DNA of 5,902 nucleotides. Source: SOKG01 sp964502665 (GTDB lineage Bacteria > Chloroflexota > Dehalococcoidia > SZUA-161). The stretch spans positions 1-5,902 of the forward strand of contig CAZCXP010000147.1 of NCBI GenBank assembly GCA_964502665.1, written 5' to 3'. The notes beneath the pieces are model-generated. The model ran no database searches. It was not told the origin of the DNA and worked only from the letters and a program-made list of their open reading frames with translations. The position numbers were made by a program, and so were the translations under genes. Position 1 is the stretch's first letter. Each line of letters begins with the position of its first letter. Of the stretch, positions 1 through 5,762 are shown piece after piece.

Positions 1-1250
1 TGTCCGAAGCCACATTTCCATCTGAGCTTTTCATTGACATTACCAGACTCCGCCAATAGGCATTGTCCGCCTCTCGATTCGGCCAGCTCCTTCACATCCT
101 CTATCTGGTCTGGTAAGTATTCGCTTGACGCCGTTTCTTCCCCTGCACCTGCATCAACGTAATGATCCCAGTCGGGAATGTTCCCCCATGCTTCACGGCT
201 GCCGAAGAAGGCCTTGATCTTCTCCTCGTCGTTATTCTCTATCCATTTCAGGGGGTCTGCCATTCTCCTCAAGAATGCTTTGACGATAAAAGCGGGGGCA
301 ATTCTTCCTCCAGCTTTTAGATACCAAGGGATGGTTTCTTCTACCTGCCGATAGTGATCCTGAAGCGAGTGCCGCCAGTGCCCCAGATACTCGTTGAGAA
401 CGTAACTGTCCTCATACCAGCAGCAGTGAAAGTTCCTTATCGCGAACCAGTTGAGGGGCATTAGCTTTCTGTAATCTCCCAGTCCGAAGAGTTTCATCAT
501 GTGCTCGAGATAATCTTTGAACACTACCCTGCATGATGGCCCCCCTCCCATATTGTATACCCTGCCGTAGAACTCATCAGGGGCCTCTATGGTCTGAACA
601 AGCCCGTATCCTGCGTCTTGGGAGGTGATTAGCTCGATGTGGGTGTTAACGGGCTGGTGAAACATAATCGGGTCCATCAGGGACATTGCGTTCGGGATAG
701 CAATATAGGTCTGCCGCATTACTGCACAGTATTTTAGACCTGACTCTATGACCGCTTTCTCTGCAGCTATTTTTGTGGTGGCATAGAAGTCGCCGATACT
801 TGGTTTGAGAGGGTTCCCGACCTTGACCATATGAATGGGTGGGAGCCGATCTCCATATTCGGCGACGGAACTGATATAAACGAACCGAACATTTTTGCCA
901 TTGTCTGGCTGTTGCTTGATCGCCGCGATTATGTTTTCGGTGCCACCGCAGTTTATTCTCCGGCAAAGTGGCGGGTTCCGGTCTGCCTCCGGCGCGATCA
1001 GCGCGGCAGGGTGTAAAACGTGATCTACACCGTTGACAGCCTCCAATACATCATCGAAATTGCACAAATCCCCCCACATGATCCTTAATCCTGCCTGACC
1101 CTCGTATTGTGCAAAAGCCTTCTTGTTCTTGGCGGAAGGTCTGAGCAAGATCACTGTATCATACCTGTCTCTTCTTCGTAGCAGCTCTTTGAAGGCCTCA
1201 CCACCCATAGAGCCGGATGCACCGGTCAATAGCACCTTTTTCCTTGTCAT
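1..1250 (-). CDS. Extended SDR (NAD-dependent epimerase/dehydratase family) with C-terminal zinc-ribbon-like extension; 3' end cut by window
   Basis: I translated this by hand from the minus strand: 416 complete codons and no stop up to the window edge, so the C-terminus is missing. Near the N-terminus is the Rossmann dinucleotide-binding motif TGASGSMGG (G10-x2-G13-x2-G16). The catalytic pair of the extended SDR family is in FYATTK (Tyr156, Lys160), with Ser127/Ser128 in YISSV as the likely third catalytic residue. An NAD(P)-dependent oxidoreductase, dehydratase or epimerase acting in the cytoplasm is therefore expected; the substrate cannot be read from sequence. The SDR core is followed by a Trp-rich helical stretch (about 270-365), then GGQC (C397) and WKCGFG (C413), with the next partial codon CA- giving His or Gln. 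That pattern resembles the first half of a zinc-ribbon/treble-clef motif. ATG at 1250 is used here, but a TTG at 1256, directly after an in-frame TAA, sits 6 nt from AAGAGG (1263-1268), a better spacing than the 12 nt to the ATG. It is transcribed divergently from the next SDR gene. Confidence 0.9.
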   Translation of the reverse strand, partial: MTRKKVLLTGASGSMGGEAFKELLRRRDRYDTVILLRPSAKNKKAFAQYEGQAGLRIMWGDLCNFDDVLEAVNGVDHVLHPAALIAPEADRNPPLCRRINCGGTENIIAAIKQQPDNGKNVRFVYISSVAEYGDRLPPIHMVKVGNPLKPSIGDFYATTKIAAEKAVIESGLKYCAVMRQTYIAIPNAMSLMDPIMFHQPVNTHIELITSQDAGYGLVQTIEAPDEFYGRVYNMGGGPSCRVVFKDYLEHMMKLFGLGDYRKLMPLNWFAIRNFHCCWYEDSYVLNEYLGHWRHSLQDHYRQVEETIPWYLKAGGRIAPAFIVKAFLRRMADPLKWIENNDEEKIKAFFGSREAWGNIPDWDHYVDAGAGEETASSEYLPDQIEDVKELAESRGGQCLLAESGNVNEKLRWKCGFG

Positions 1251-1298
1251 TTGCAATTAAAACCTCTTCTTGGTATCCTGATTCCTACTGGGAACAAG

Positions 1299-1304
1299 AT
1301 TATA
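1299..1304 (-). promoter_or_regulatory. Candidate -10 box (TATAAT) for the minus-strand SDR gene
   Basis: The minus strand reads TGCTATATAATC here, a perfect TATAAT about 43-48 nt upstream of the gene start and correctly oriented. A TG dinucleotide lies just upstream, as in extended -10 elements if the overlapping TATATA hexamer is the one used. The -35 is poor: TTCCTT at 17-nt spacing. The region is AT-rich by chance to some degree, so this is a candidate only. Confidence 0.35.
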
Positions 1305-1347
1305 TAGCAAATTCAGACAAGAAGGAAGAATAGCACCCAGCGCCCAT

Positions 1348-1360
1348 TTTGCATTGCAAA
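1348..1360. promoter_or_regulatory. 13-nt palindrome TTTGCATTGCAAA, possible operator between divergent genes
   Basis: TTTGCA and TGCAAA are perfect 6-nt inverted arms around a single T. The site lies between the two divergent SDR genes, 47 nt upstream of the plus-strand start and upstream of the minus-strand -10 candidate. Position and symmetry suit a dimeric regulator, but a 6-bp palindrome can arise by chance. No regulator gene is present in the window to pair with it. Confidence 0.3.
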
Positions 1361-1390
1361 CCAGCTTCCCTGGCAATCGCCGGCGCTATC

Positions 1391-1395
1391 GGAGG
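1391..1395 (+). promoter_or_regulatory. Shine-Dalgarno GGAGG for the plus-strand SDR gene
   Basis: GGAGG lies 11 nt before the ATG at 1407, longer than the usual 5-9 nt. A nearer ATG at 1396-1398 is out of frame. The Rossmann motif begins only a few residues after the 1407 start, which supports that start despite the long spacing. Confidence 0.6.
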
Positions 1396-1406
1396 ATGGG
1401 ACAGGT

Positions 1407-2414
1407 ATGAAGACGCTGGTTACTGGAGGTACGGGATTCCTCGGGAGCCACCTCGTGGAACGCCTGGTGGGGCAGGGCCATCAGGTGCGTGTACTCGCTC
1501 GGAAGTCATCGGACATCAGTTACCTGAAGACCACCGGGGCCGACATCGTGATCGGCGATGTTGATGACTATGAGAGCCTTCGTCCCGCCCTCGAAGGCGT
1601 TGAGGTAGTATACCATGCCGCGGCCAGGGTTACTCCTGGGTGGGGTGCGTGGAAATCGTTCCACTCATCGATCGTAAGAGGCACCGAAAACATGCTGAGA
1701 GCCAGCGCTGAGGCCAAGGTCCAGCGCTTCCTCCACGTAAGCACCGGCACCGTCCACGGCAAGTTCTGCGAGGGGGATACCCCTGCCTGTGAATCCACCC
1801 CGCGCCACGTAGTTTTCGGTCCGGACTGCTACTATGACTACGCCAAGCTGCAGGCTGAGGATGTGGCCTTCGAGTACCAAAAACAGGGCAGAATACCGGT
1901 CTCGATGATCAGGATAGGCGCGACCTACGGGCCACGGGACAGGCTGCTCGGCGACCGGGTATTCCGTCACATGTCGATGCCTGTTATAGTGTGGCCAGGG
2001 CAGTCGAACCCCAGGTACAGCATCGTGTACGTTTCGGATGCTGCCGATTTGGCCATTCTGGCAGCAACCAGTGATCGGGCTGTAGGACAGGTCTATAACG
2101 TGGCTGCCACTCACGAGATTCGATTTAGGGAGTTTGCAGCAGCCATGCTCCAGGCCATGGGTTCGAAGAAGCTGCAGGTGACCATCCCCTACGCCCTCGG
2201 TTATGCCTGGTGTGCGGCAATGGAGGGGTGGGCTAGGCTGCGCCGCGTGAAGGAGATGCCCTACCTGACCCGCGCCGGTCTACAGTTCCTCAACAAAGGG
2301 CTGTACCTCGACGGCACCAAAGCCAGGGAGGAGCTGAACTGGGAACCTGGGGTTTCTATGGAAGAGGGCACCAGGCTCTATGTCGAGTGGCGTCGGTCGC
2401 AAGCGAAGAAATAA
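1407..2414 (+). CDS. Extended SDR, NAD-dependent epimerase/dehydratase family (3-beta-HSD/dihydroflavonol-reductase-like)
   Basis: A complete 335-residue protein, normal length for an extended SDR. The N-terminus MKTLVTGGTGFLGSHL carries the dinucleotide-binding G7-x2-G10-x2-G13 motif. Asp51 in GDVDD and the HAAA segment (70-73) fit the usual Rossmann strands. The active site is Tyr143 and Lys147 in YYDYAK, with Ser112/Thr113 in HVSTGTV as the likely serine/threonine partner. The C-terminal part (about 215-335) is the variable substrate domain and ends with the ELNWEP.VSMEEG pattern common in this family. Expected role: cytoplasmic NAD(P)-dependent reduction, oxidation or dehydration of a sugar-nucleotide, sterol-like, flavonol-like or acyl substrate; the sequence does not choose among these. 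It diverges from the minus-strand SDR and is 137 nt upstream of the flavin oxidase, so it may or may not be cotranscribed with it. Its base composition is notably higher in GC than the flanking genes (58-67% in three sampled 60-nt lines, against 38-48% in sampled lines of neighbours). Confidence 0.92.
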   Translation: MKTLVTGGTGFLGSHLVERLVGQGHQVRVLARKSSDISYLKTTGADIVIGDVDDYESLRPALEGVEVVYHAAARVTPGWGAWKSFHSSIVRGTENMLRASAEAKVQRFLHVSTGTVHGKFCEGDTPACESTPRHVVFGPDCYYDYAKLQAEDVAFEYQKQGRIPVSMIRIGATYGPRDRLLGDRVFRHMSMPVIVWPGQSNPRYSIVYVSDAADLAILAATSDRAVGQVYNVAATHEIRFREFAAAMLQAMGSKKLQVTIPYALGYAWCAAMEGWARLRRVKEMPYLTRAGLQFLNKGLYLDGTKAREELNWEPGVSMEEGTRLYVEWRRSQAKK

Positions 2415-2519
2415 TCCAAATGCGGCTTGTCTACGGCTCTACAGCGTGATTATCGGTTCGACAGCGCGGGCGAAAGTAGAAAACGGCTTTCCTCCGTGCC
2501 CTCTTTGGAGAAGCGACCT

Positions 2520-2537
2520 CAAGAGATAATCTTCTTG
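2520..2537. repeat. Near-perfect inverted repeat CAAGAGATAATCTTCTTG upstream of flavin-oxidase gene
   Basis: CAAGA pairs with TCTTG at the ends and GAT with ATC around a central A, with one unpaired T, giving an 8-bp hairpin with a bulge or a DNA dyad. It ends 2 nt before the Shine-Dalgarno AGGAG (2540-2544). It could be an operator or an mRNA hairpin affecting ribosome access. It is AT-rich, so a stable hairpin is not assured. Confidence 0.3.
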
Positions 2538-2539
2538 GT

Positions 2540-2544
2540 AGGAG
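2540..2544 (+). promoter_or_regulatory. Shine-Dalgarno AGGAG for flavin-oxidase gene
   Basis: AGGAG lies 7 nt before the ATG at 2552, ideal spacing, and fixes the start of the flavin-oxidase gene. Confidence 0.75.
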
Positions 2545-2551
2545 TGACAGA

Positions 2552-4060
2552 ATGGAAGTGGCTGTGCGGAAAGAGCTGGCGAAGGATTTGGAAGGAATAG
2601 TCGGGGAGAAGTATGTACGAGCAGATGATGTCATTAGATGGACCTATGCAATAGAGGATTTTGCCGGCACCTTCTTTCATCCCTTATCTGATAAATACGG
2701 GCCCCCCGATATAGTGGTGAAACCTCACTCCGCCGAGGAAGTCTCGAAAATTGTTAAACTGGCCAACAAGCACAAAGTTCCTGTAATAGCCAGAGGCGGA
2801 GGCTCGGATATGACCGGCGCGGCGACTCCTCTTAAAAAAACAGGCGGCATAATCCTCGATATGACGGATATGAATCGTGTCCTGGATTTTCAAGAGGGAT
2901 TAAACGCAGTGCGGGTTCAGCCTGGAATAAGGTGGGGAGAACTACACCATGAGCTGGCAAAGAAGGGCGTTACTTCCGGTGTTCGAGGGCCCCATGGTTT
3001 TCTCGGAGCTACGCTGGGAGGGGGCATAGGGGGAAATTGCTTCTCAATAAACAGCCCGAAATATGGATGGGTCAATGAGAATGTTCTAAACCTGCAGGTA
3101 GTGCTACCAAACGGGGATATTGTAGAGACCGGCTCTTTAGCCAATACTAAGGTGAAGGATTGGTATTACAGATATTGCAACGGTCCAGACCTGGTCGGCA
3201 TATTCTTAGGAGCCGGCGGAGCATTCGGGGTAATAACGGAATTCACTCTTAGAACATATCCAATCCCCGAGCACTCCGCTACCCTCGCCTACTCTTTCCC
3301 GGATACAGATTCCCAGCTTAAATTTGTGTTCAAGCTGGAATGGTACGGTTATGTCACGGATCTATGGGGCCTTGCTTTTTACACTCTTCCTGATTCTCTA
3401 AAAAGGATACTTGCCCCGCTTGTGGGAGAGCGAGATCTTGCCATTTTTGCCACCGAGGCCTATGACAAAGACATATTTAAAGCACAGAAAAAGGCCGTAG
3501 ACAAAATGGCAAAAGAGTTCAATGGTACTGCTATACCTGTGGAAGGCTTGTGTCACGCTCTGGGCATATCCATCATTAATCAGACAGAGTGGATGGGAGG
3601 GGGAACATTCGGTAAAGTCATGGGACCAAATGGCAGTGACACTTGTTCCATAGCCCATCTTCCTCAATGGCAGAGGGTGGTGGGGAGTGCATTAGAAATC
3701 ATGCAAAAAAACGAAGATGCGCTGAGCGGCTCTATACCTCTAATAGGAGCAGAGCACTTCTTCCTTTTCGCTCAACTTCTCGGTAGAGGTGGGATTTCCA
3801 ATACGTTTGCAATGACGCCCGGTGACTTCACGGACCCTGAAAAGCGAAAAAAGGCTCAAGACTTGTATAACGAAATAGTTGAGTCCTACATGGATACTGG
3901 CGTAGCAGCACTCTACCGGATTGGCAAGGAGAGTCAATTCTTAATGAAGAGATTCAAACCAGAGTATATTTCGTTCATGAAGGCGATTAAGAAGGCCCTG
4001 GATCCGAACAATATAATGAATCCAGGAGTCCTGGGGCTTGGGCTGGAGGAGGAAGAATGA
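2552..4060 (+). CDS. FAD-linked oxidase, VAO/PCMH superfamily (GlcD-related flavin subunit)
   Basis: A complete 502-residue protein, the usual length for GlcD-type subunits. The N-terminal half is a PCMH-type FAD-binding domain (about 50-235): PHSAEEVSKIVKLA (58-71), the FAD-pyrophosphate loop ARGGGSDMTG (80-89), GATLGGGIGGN (152-162) and GIFLGAGGAFGVITEF (216-231). The C-terminal half is the cap/substrate domain ending in the typical ALDPNNIMNPG (482-492). The enzyme should oxidise a substrate with FAD in the cytoplasm and pass electrons to the adjacent Fe-S protein. The GlcD hallmarks HxGDGNxH and GEHGxG are absent. The corresponding stretches read AEHFFLFAQL (400-409) and LYRIGK (454-459), the latter with Tyr455-Arg456 like the phenol-binding pair of vanillyl-alcohol oxidase and 4-cresol dehydrogenase. 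The substrate is unknown; an aromatic alcohol or phenol is a hypothesis. There is no signal peptide. The stop overlaps the next start by 4 nt (ATGA), so the two are almost surely translationally coupled. Sampled GC is about 38-43%, lower than the upstream gene. Confidence 0.92.
   Translation: MEVAVRKELAKDLEGIVGEKYVRADDVIRWTYAIEDFAGTFFHPLSDKYGPPDIVVKPHSAEEVSKIVKLANKHKVPVIARGGGSDMTGAATPLKKTGGIILDMTDMNRVLDFQEGLNAVRVQPGIRWGELHHELAKKGVTSGVRGPHGFLGATLGGGIGGNCFSINSPKYGWVNENVLNLQVVLPNGDIVETGSLANTKVKDWYYRYCNGPDLVGIFLGAGGAFGVITEFTLRTYPIPEHSATLAYSFPDTDSQLKFVFKLEWYGYVTDLWGLAFYTLPDSLKRILAPLVGERDLAIFATEAYDKDIFKAQKKAVDKMAKEFNGTAIPVEGLCHALGISIINQTEWMGGGTFGKVMGPNGSDTCSIAHLPQWQRVVGSALEIMQKNEDALSGSIPLIGAEHFFLFAQLLGRGGISNTFAMTPGDFTDPEKRKKAQDLYNEIVESYMDTGVAALYRIGKESQFLMKRFKPEYISFMKAIKKALDPNNIMNPGVLGLGLEEEE
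4045..4052 (+). promoter_or_regulatory. Shine-Dalgarno GGAGGAGG inside the end of the flavin gene
   Basis: A strong purine-rich site encoded by the terminal Glu codons of the flavin-oxidase gene, 4 nt before the ATG at 4057 (7 nt counting from the first GGAGG). With the ATGA overlap it indicates coupled translation of the two subunits. Confidence 0.7.
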
Positions 4061-5295
4061 GGCTGGAAGAATGCAAACAGGAAGCCTGGATATGCAATCA
4101 CTGCTCGATGTGCACACAGACCATCAATGACGAGTCCGGGTTCTACAGAGTCTGTCCAGTTTATGAACAGCTAAGATTCGAAGATGTCTCAGCTAGAGGG
4201 CACAATACCGTAGCATTCTATCTCCTGAATGGAACGCTCAAGTACTCCAAAGAGGTCGCTAATTCTACTTATGATTGCACTACATGTGCTTCATGCGAAG
4301 AGATATGCAAACCTATGAGCAATTTGATAGCTCAGATAGGCGGAAGTGCCCTAAAGACCTTGCTGCCTAGAATCTTGCGCCCGCTTGGAGCAGAATTAGA
4401 GCCTGTTCAATCAGTCGCCATTGTGGAAGCAATGCGCGCCGACTGCGTTGATCTCGGGCTTCAGCCAGAGCCCCTCAGGAAAATGGCTGAAAGCACCGGG
4501 GAGAACTACAACCCCTATGGTGAACCACACGCAAACAGGACGAAATGGCTGGATGACCTCGATATACCCCAAGCTGCTGACACAGTCCTCTTCGTAGGCT
4601 GCAACGCAGCCTACAGAAGACAGGAAATCGCTGTATCCACCGCGAAGATACTGCAAAGTGCGGGGGTCGAATTCGCGGTGCTGCCGGATGAATGGTGCTG
4701 CGGATCACCGATGCTCAGGGCGGGGAATGTGGATTTAGCGAAGGGAATGATCAAACACGACGTGGCCTTGCTGAAGGAGAAGAACGTTAAGCGCCTCGTT
4801 ACGGCATGTGCCGAAGGTTATATGGCGATAAGCAGGGATTGGCCCAGGGTCACAGGGGCCCTTCCATTCGAGGTTCTGCATATGTCTCAATTGATGGCTG
4901 AGTTGATTTCAAAAGGGAAGATAAGACTCAAACGCAGAATCAATAGAAAGGTGACCTATCACGATCCGTGCCATCTGGGGAGGGTGATGGGTATCTATGA
5001 CGAGCCGAGGGAGGTTCTGAGAGCGATTCCAGGCGTTGAGCTGGTTGAAATGTATCCAACGAGGCACGCAGCATGGTGCTGCGGTGCGGGGGGAGGCCTG
5101 AAAGACTCCAACCCAGCTCTTGCACTAGCTATAGGTGCGGAGAAGGTTCCCCTGATAATGGAAACTGGTGCGTCTGTCCTGGCGTCATCATGTCCGTTCT
5201 GCAAGGCGCACTTCGTGGACGTGATCGAGAGGGCAGGGAAGCTAATCGAGGTCAGAGACGTAACCGAGTTAGTTGCAGAGTCCATGGGGGTCTAG
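4057..5295 (+). CDS. Cysteine-rich Fe-S protein, GlcF/HdrD-like (two 4Fe-4S motifs, two CCG domains)
   Basis: A 412-residue electron-transfer subunit. The N-terminal ferredoxin-like part has C13-x2-C16-x2-C19-x13-C33-P and C74-x2-C77-x2-C80-x3-C84, two likely 4Fe-4S sites. The first has 13 residues before its last cysteine instead of the usual 3. The linker CPVYEQLRFEDVSARGHNT matches the GlcF pattern of CP-x-Y followed by a SxRG segment. Two cysteine-rich CCG domains follow. The first is C182, C214-C215-G, C251 with Gly254 where the last cysteine is expected. The second is complete: C305 (HDPCHLGR), C341-C342-G, C379-x2-C382. Families with this build (GlcF, LldE-like, HdrB/HdrD) bind Fe-S clusters and carry electrons from a flavin subunit to a quinone, heterodisulfide-type acceptor or another carrier. 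It starts inside the flavin gene and is followed 2 nt later by a small unknown gene. No transmembrane segment is apparent, so membrane attachment would need a partner. Confidence 0.92.
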   Translation: MRLEECKQEAWICNHCSMCTQTINDESGFYRVCPVYEQLRFEDVSARGHNTVAFYLLNGTLKYSKEVANSTYDCTTCASCEEICKPMSNLIAQIGGSALKTLLPRILRPLGAELEPVQSVAIVEAMRADCVDLGLQPEPLRKMAESTGENYNPYGEPHANRTKWLDDLDIPQAADTVLFVGCNAAYRRQEIAVSTAKILQSAGVEFAVLPDEWCCGSPMLRAGNVDLAKGMIKHDVALLKEKNVKRLVTACAEGYMAISRDWPRVTGALPFEVLHMSQLMAELISKGKIRLKRRINRKVTYHDPCHLGRVMGIYDEPREVLRAIPGVELVEMYPTRHAAWCCGAGGGLKDSNPALALAIGAEKVPLIMETGASVLASSCPFCKAHFVDVIERAGKLIEVRDVTELVAESMGV

Positions 5296-5297
5296 AC

Positions 5298-5762
5298 ATG
5301 GCAACGATAGTGGAAATACTGGACGAGCTGGAGAAAGCGAGACTGGAGCCGATTGTGCTCCCAGCGTTGAGGATAGCGGATCCTATCTTGGCTGCGTTGC
5401 CAAGAGGCTGCCTGCAATCCATTCTGTTGAGCAGGGAAACGCGGGACAGTTTGGTCAAGACGGTTGAGGGCCTCTCACCTATGCTGCCCGACATTGTTAG
5501 ATTCCTCGGACATGTGGCGCAATCCAAACTCACAACCGGTCTTTTCTCATTCTGGGCAGCGATGTCAACACCGGTTATGAAGCCTTTCGCTCCTGCTGTA
5601 GCGAAGCTCGTGGTACCGGGATCAGGTCCAGCGCTTAAGCTTGCAGGTCGTTCGGGTTCTGTTCTACCTCCTCTAATAAAGGTCCTGGACGGCATGACGA
5701 GGGCCGAGCTGTACCTGGAAAGGCCATTCAAACGTATTCTCTCCTTCCAGTTTCGCTCATAG
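5298..5762 (+). CDS. Protein of unknown function, 154 aa, in the flavin/Fe-S operon
   Basis: I do not recognise the family with confidence. The start ATG is 2 nt after the stop of the Fe-S gene, with a G-run (5286-5290) 7 nt upstream as a weak ribosome site. The frame stays open upstream to 5073, but that part overlaps the Fe-S gene and is not expected to be translated. The protein is mostly helix-forming: an acidic-to-basic amphipathic start (MATIVEILDELEKARLEP), a hydrophobic Leu/Ala/Pro-rich middle (about 20-37 and 60-107) and a basic C-terminus ending in KRILSFQFRS. There is a single Cys (38), so it cannot hold an Fe-S cluster by itself, and no nucleotide-binding motif. No segment is hydrophobic enough over 20 residues to be a sure membrane helix, although 79-107 is fairly apolar. 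Position suggests a third subunit, an adaptor to the membrane or an assembly factor for the redox pair. A distant resemblance to small helical DUF1641-type redox accessory proteins is possible but untested. Confidence 0.75.
   Translation: MATIVEILDELEKARLEPIVLPALRIADPILAALPRGCLQSILLSRETRDSLVKTVEGLSPMLPDIVRFLGHVAQSKLTTGLFSFWAAMSTPVMKPFAPAVAKLVVPGSGPALKLAGRSGSVLPPLIKVLDGMTRAELYLERPFKRILSFQFRS

Larger units (their letters stand above)
2415..2551. other. Intergenic gap between SDR gene and flavin-oxidase operon
   Basis: The gap holds no supportable ORF and no clear intrinsic terminator (no GC stem followed by a T-run). A weak promoter-like pair, TTGTCT at 2427 and GATTAT at 2448 with 15-nt spacing, is seen but not convincing. 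The downstream end carries the near-palindrome and ribosome site listed separately. The gap is long enough for the flavin-oxidase unit to have its own promoter. Confidence 0.5.

Noticed and set aside
646..966. Minus-strand 106-codon ORF overlapping the SDR gene
   Set aside because: It is in another frame of the same strand as the intact SDR, which shows Rossmann and YxxxK motifs. The overlapping frame is rich in Arg/Ser/His with no recognisable motif.
1378..1385. CGCCGGCG palindrome before the second SDR gene
   Set aside because: An 8-nt GC palindrome without further symmetry, expected by chance in GC-rich sequence.
1665..2114. Minus-strand 149-codon ORF inside the second SDR
   Set aside because: A shadow of a GC-rich gene; the plus strand carries the clear SDR motifs.
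2427..2453. TTGTCT/GATTAT promoter-like pair before the flavin-oxidase gene
   Set aside because: Spacing of 15 nt and a weak -10 hexamer; not strong enough for a feature of its own.
5073..5297. Upstream in-frame extension of the small unknown gene
   Set aside because: It overlaps the conserved C-terminal CCG domain of the Fe-S gene and reads as Cys/Arg/Gly-rich shadow sequence. The ATG at 5298 fits the operon spacing.
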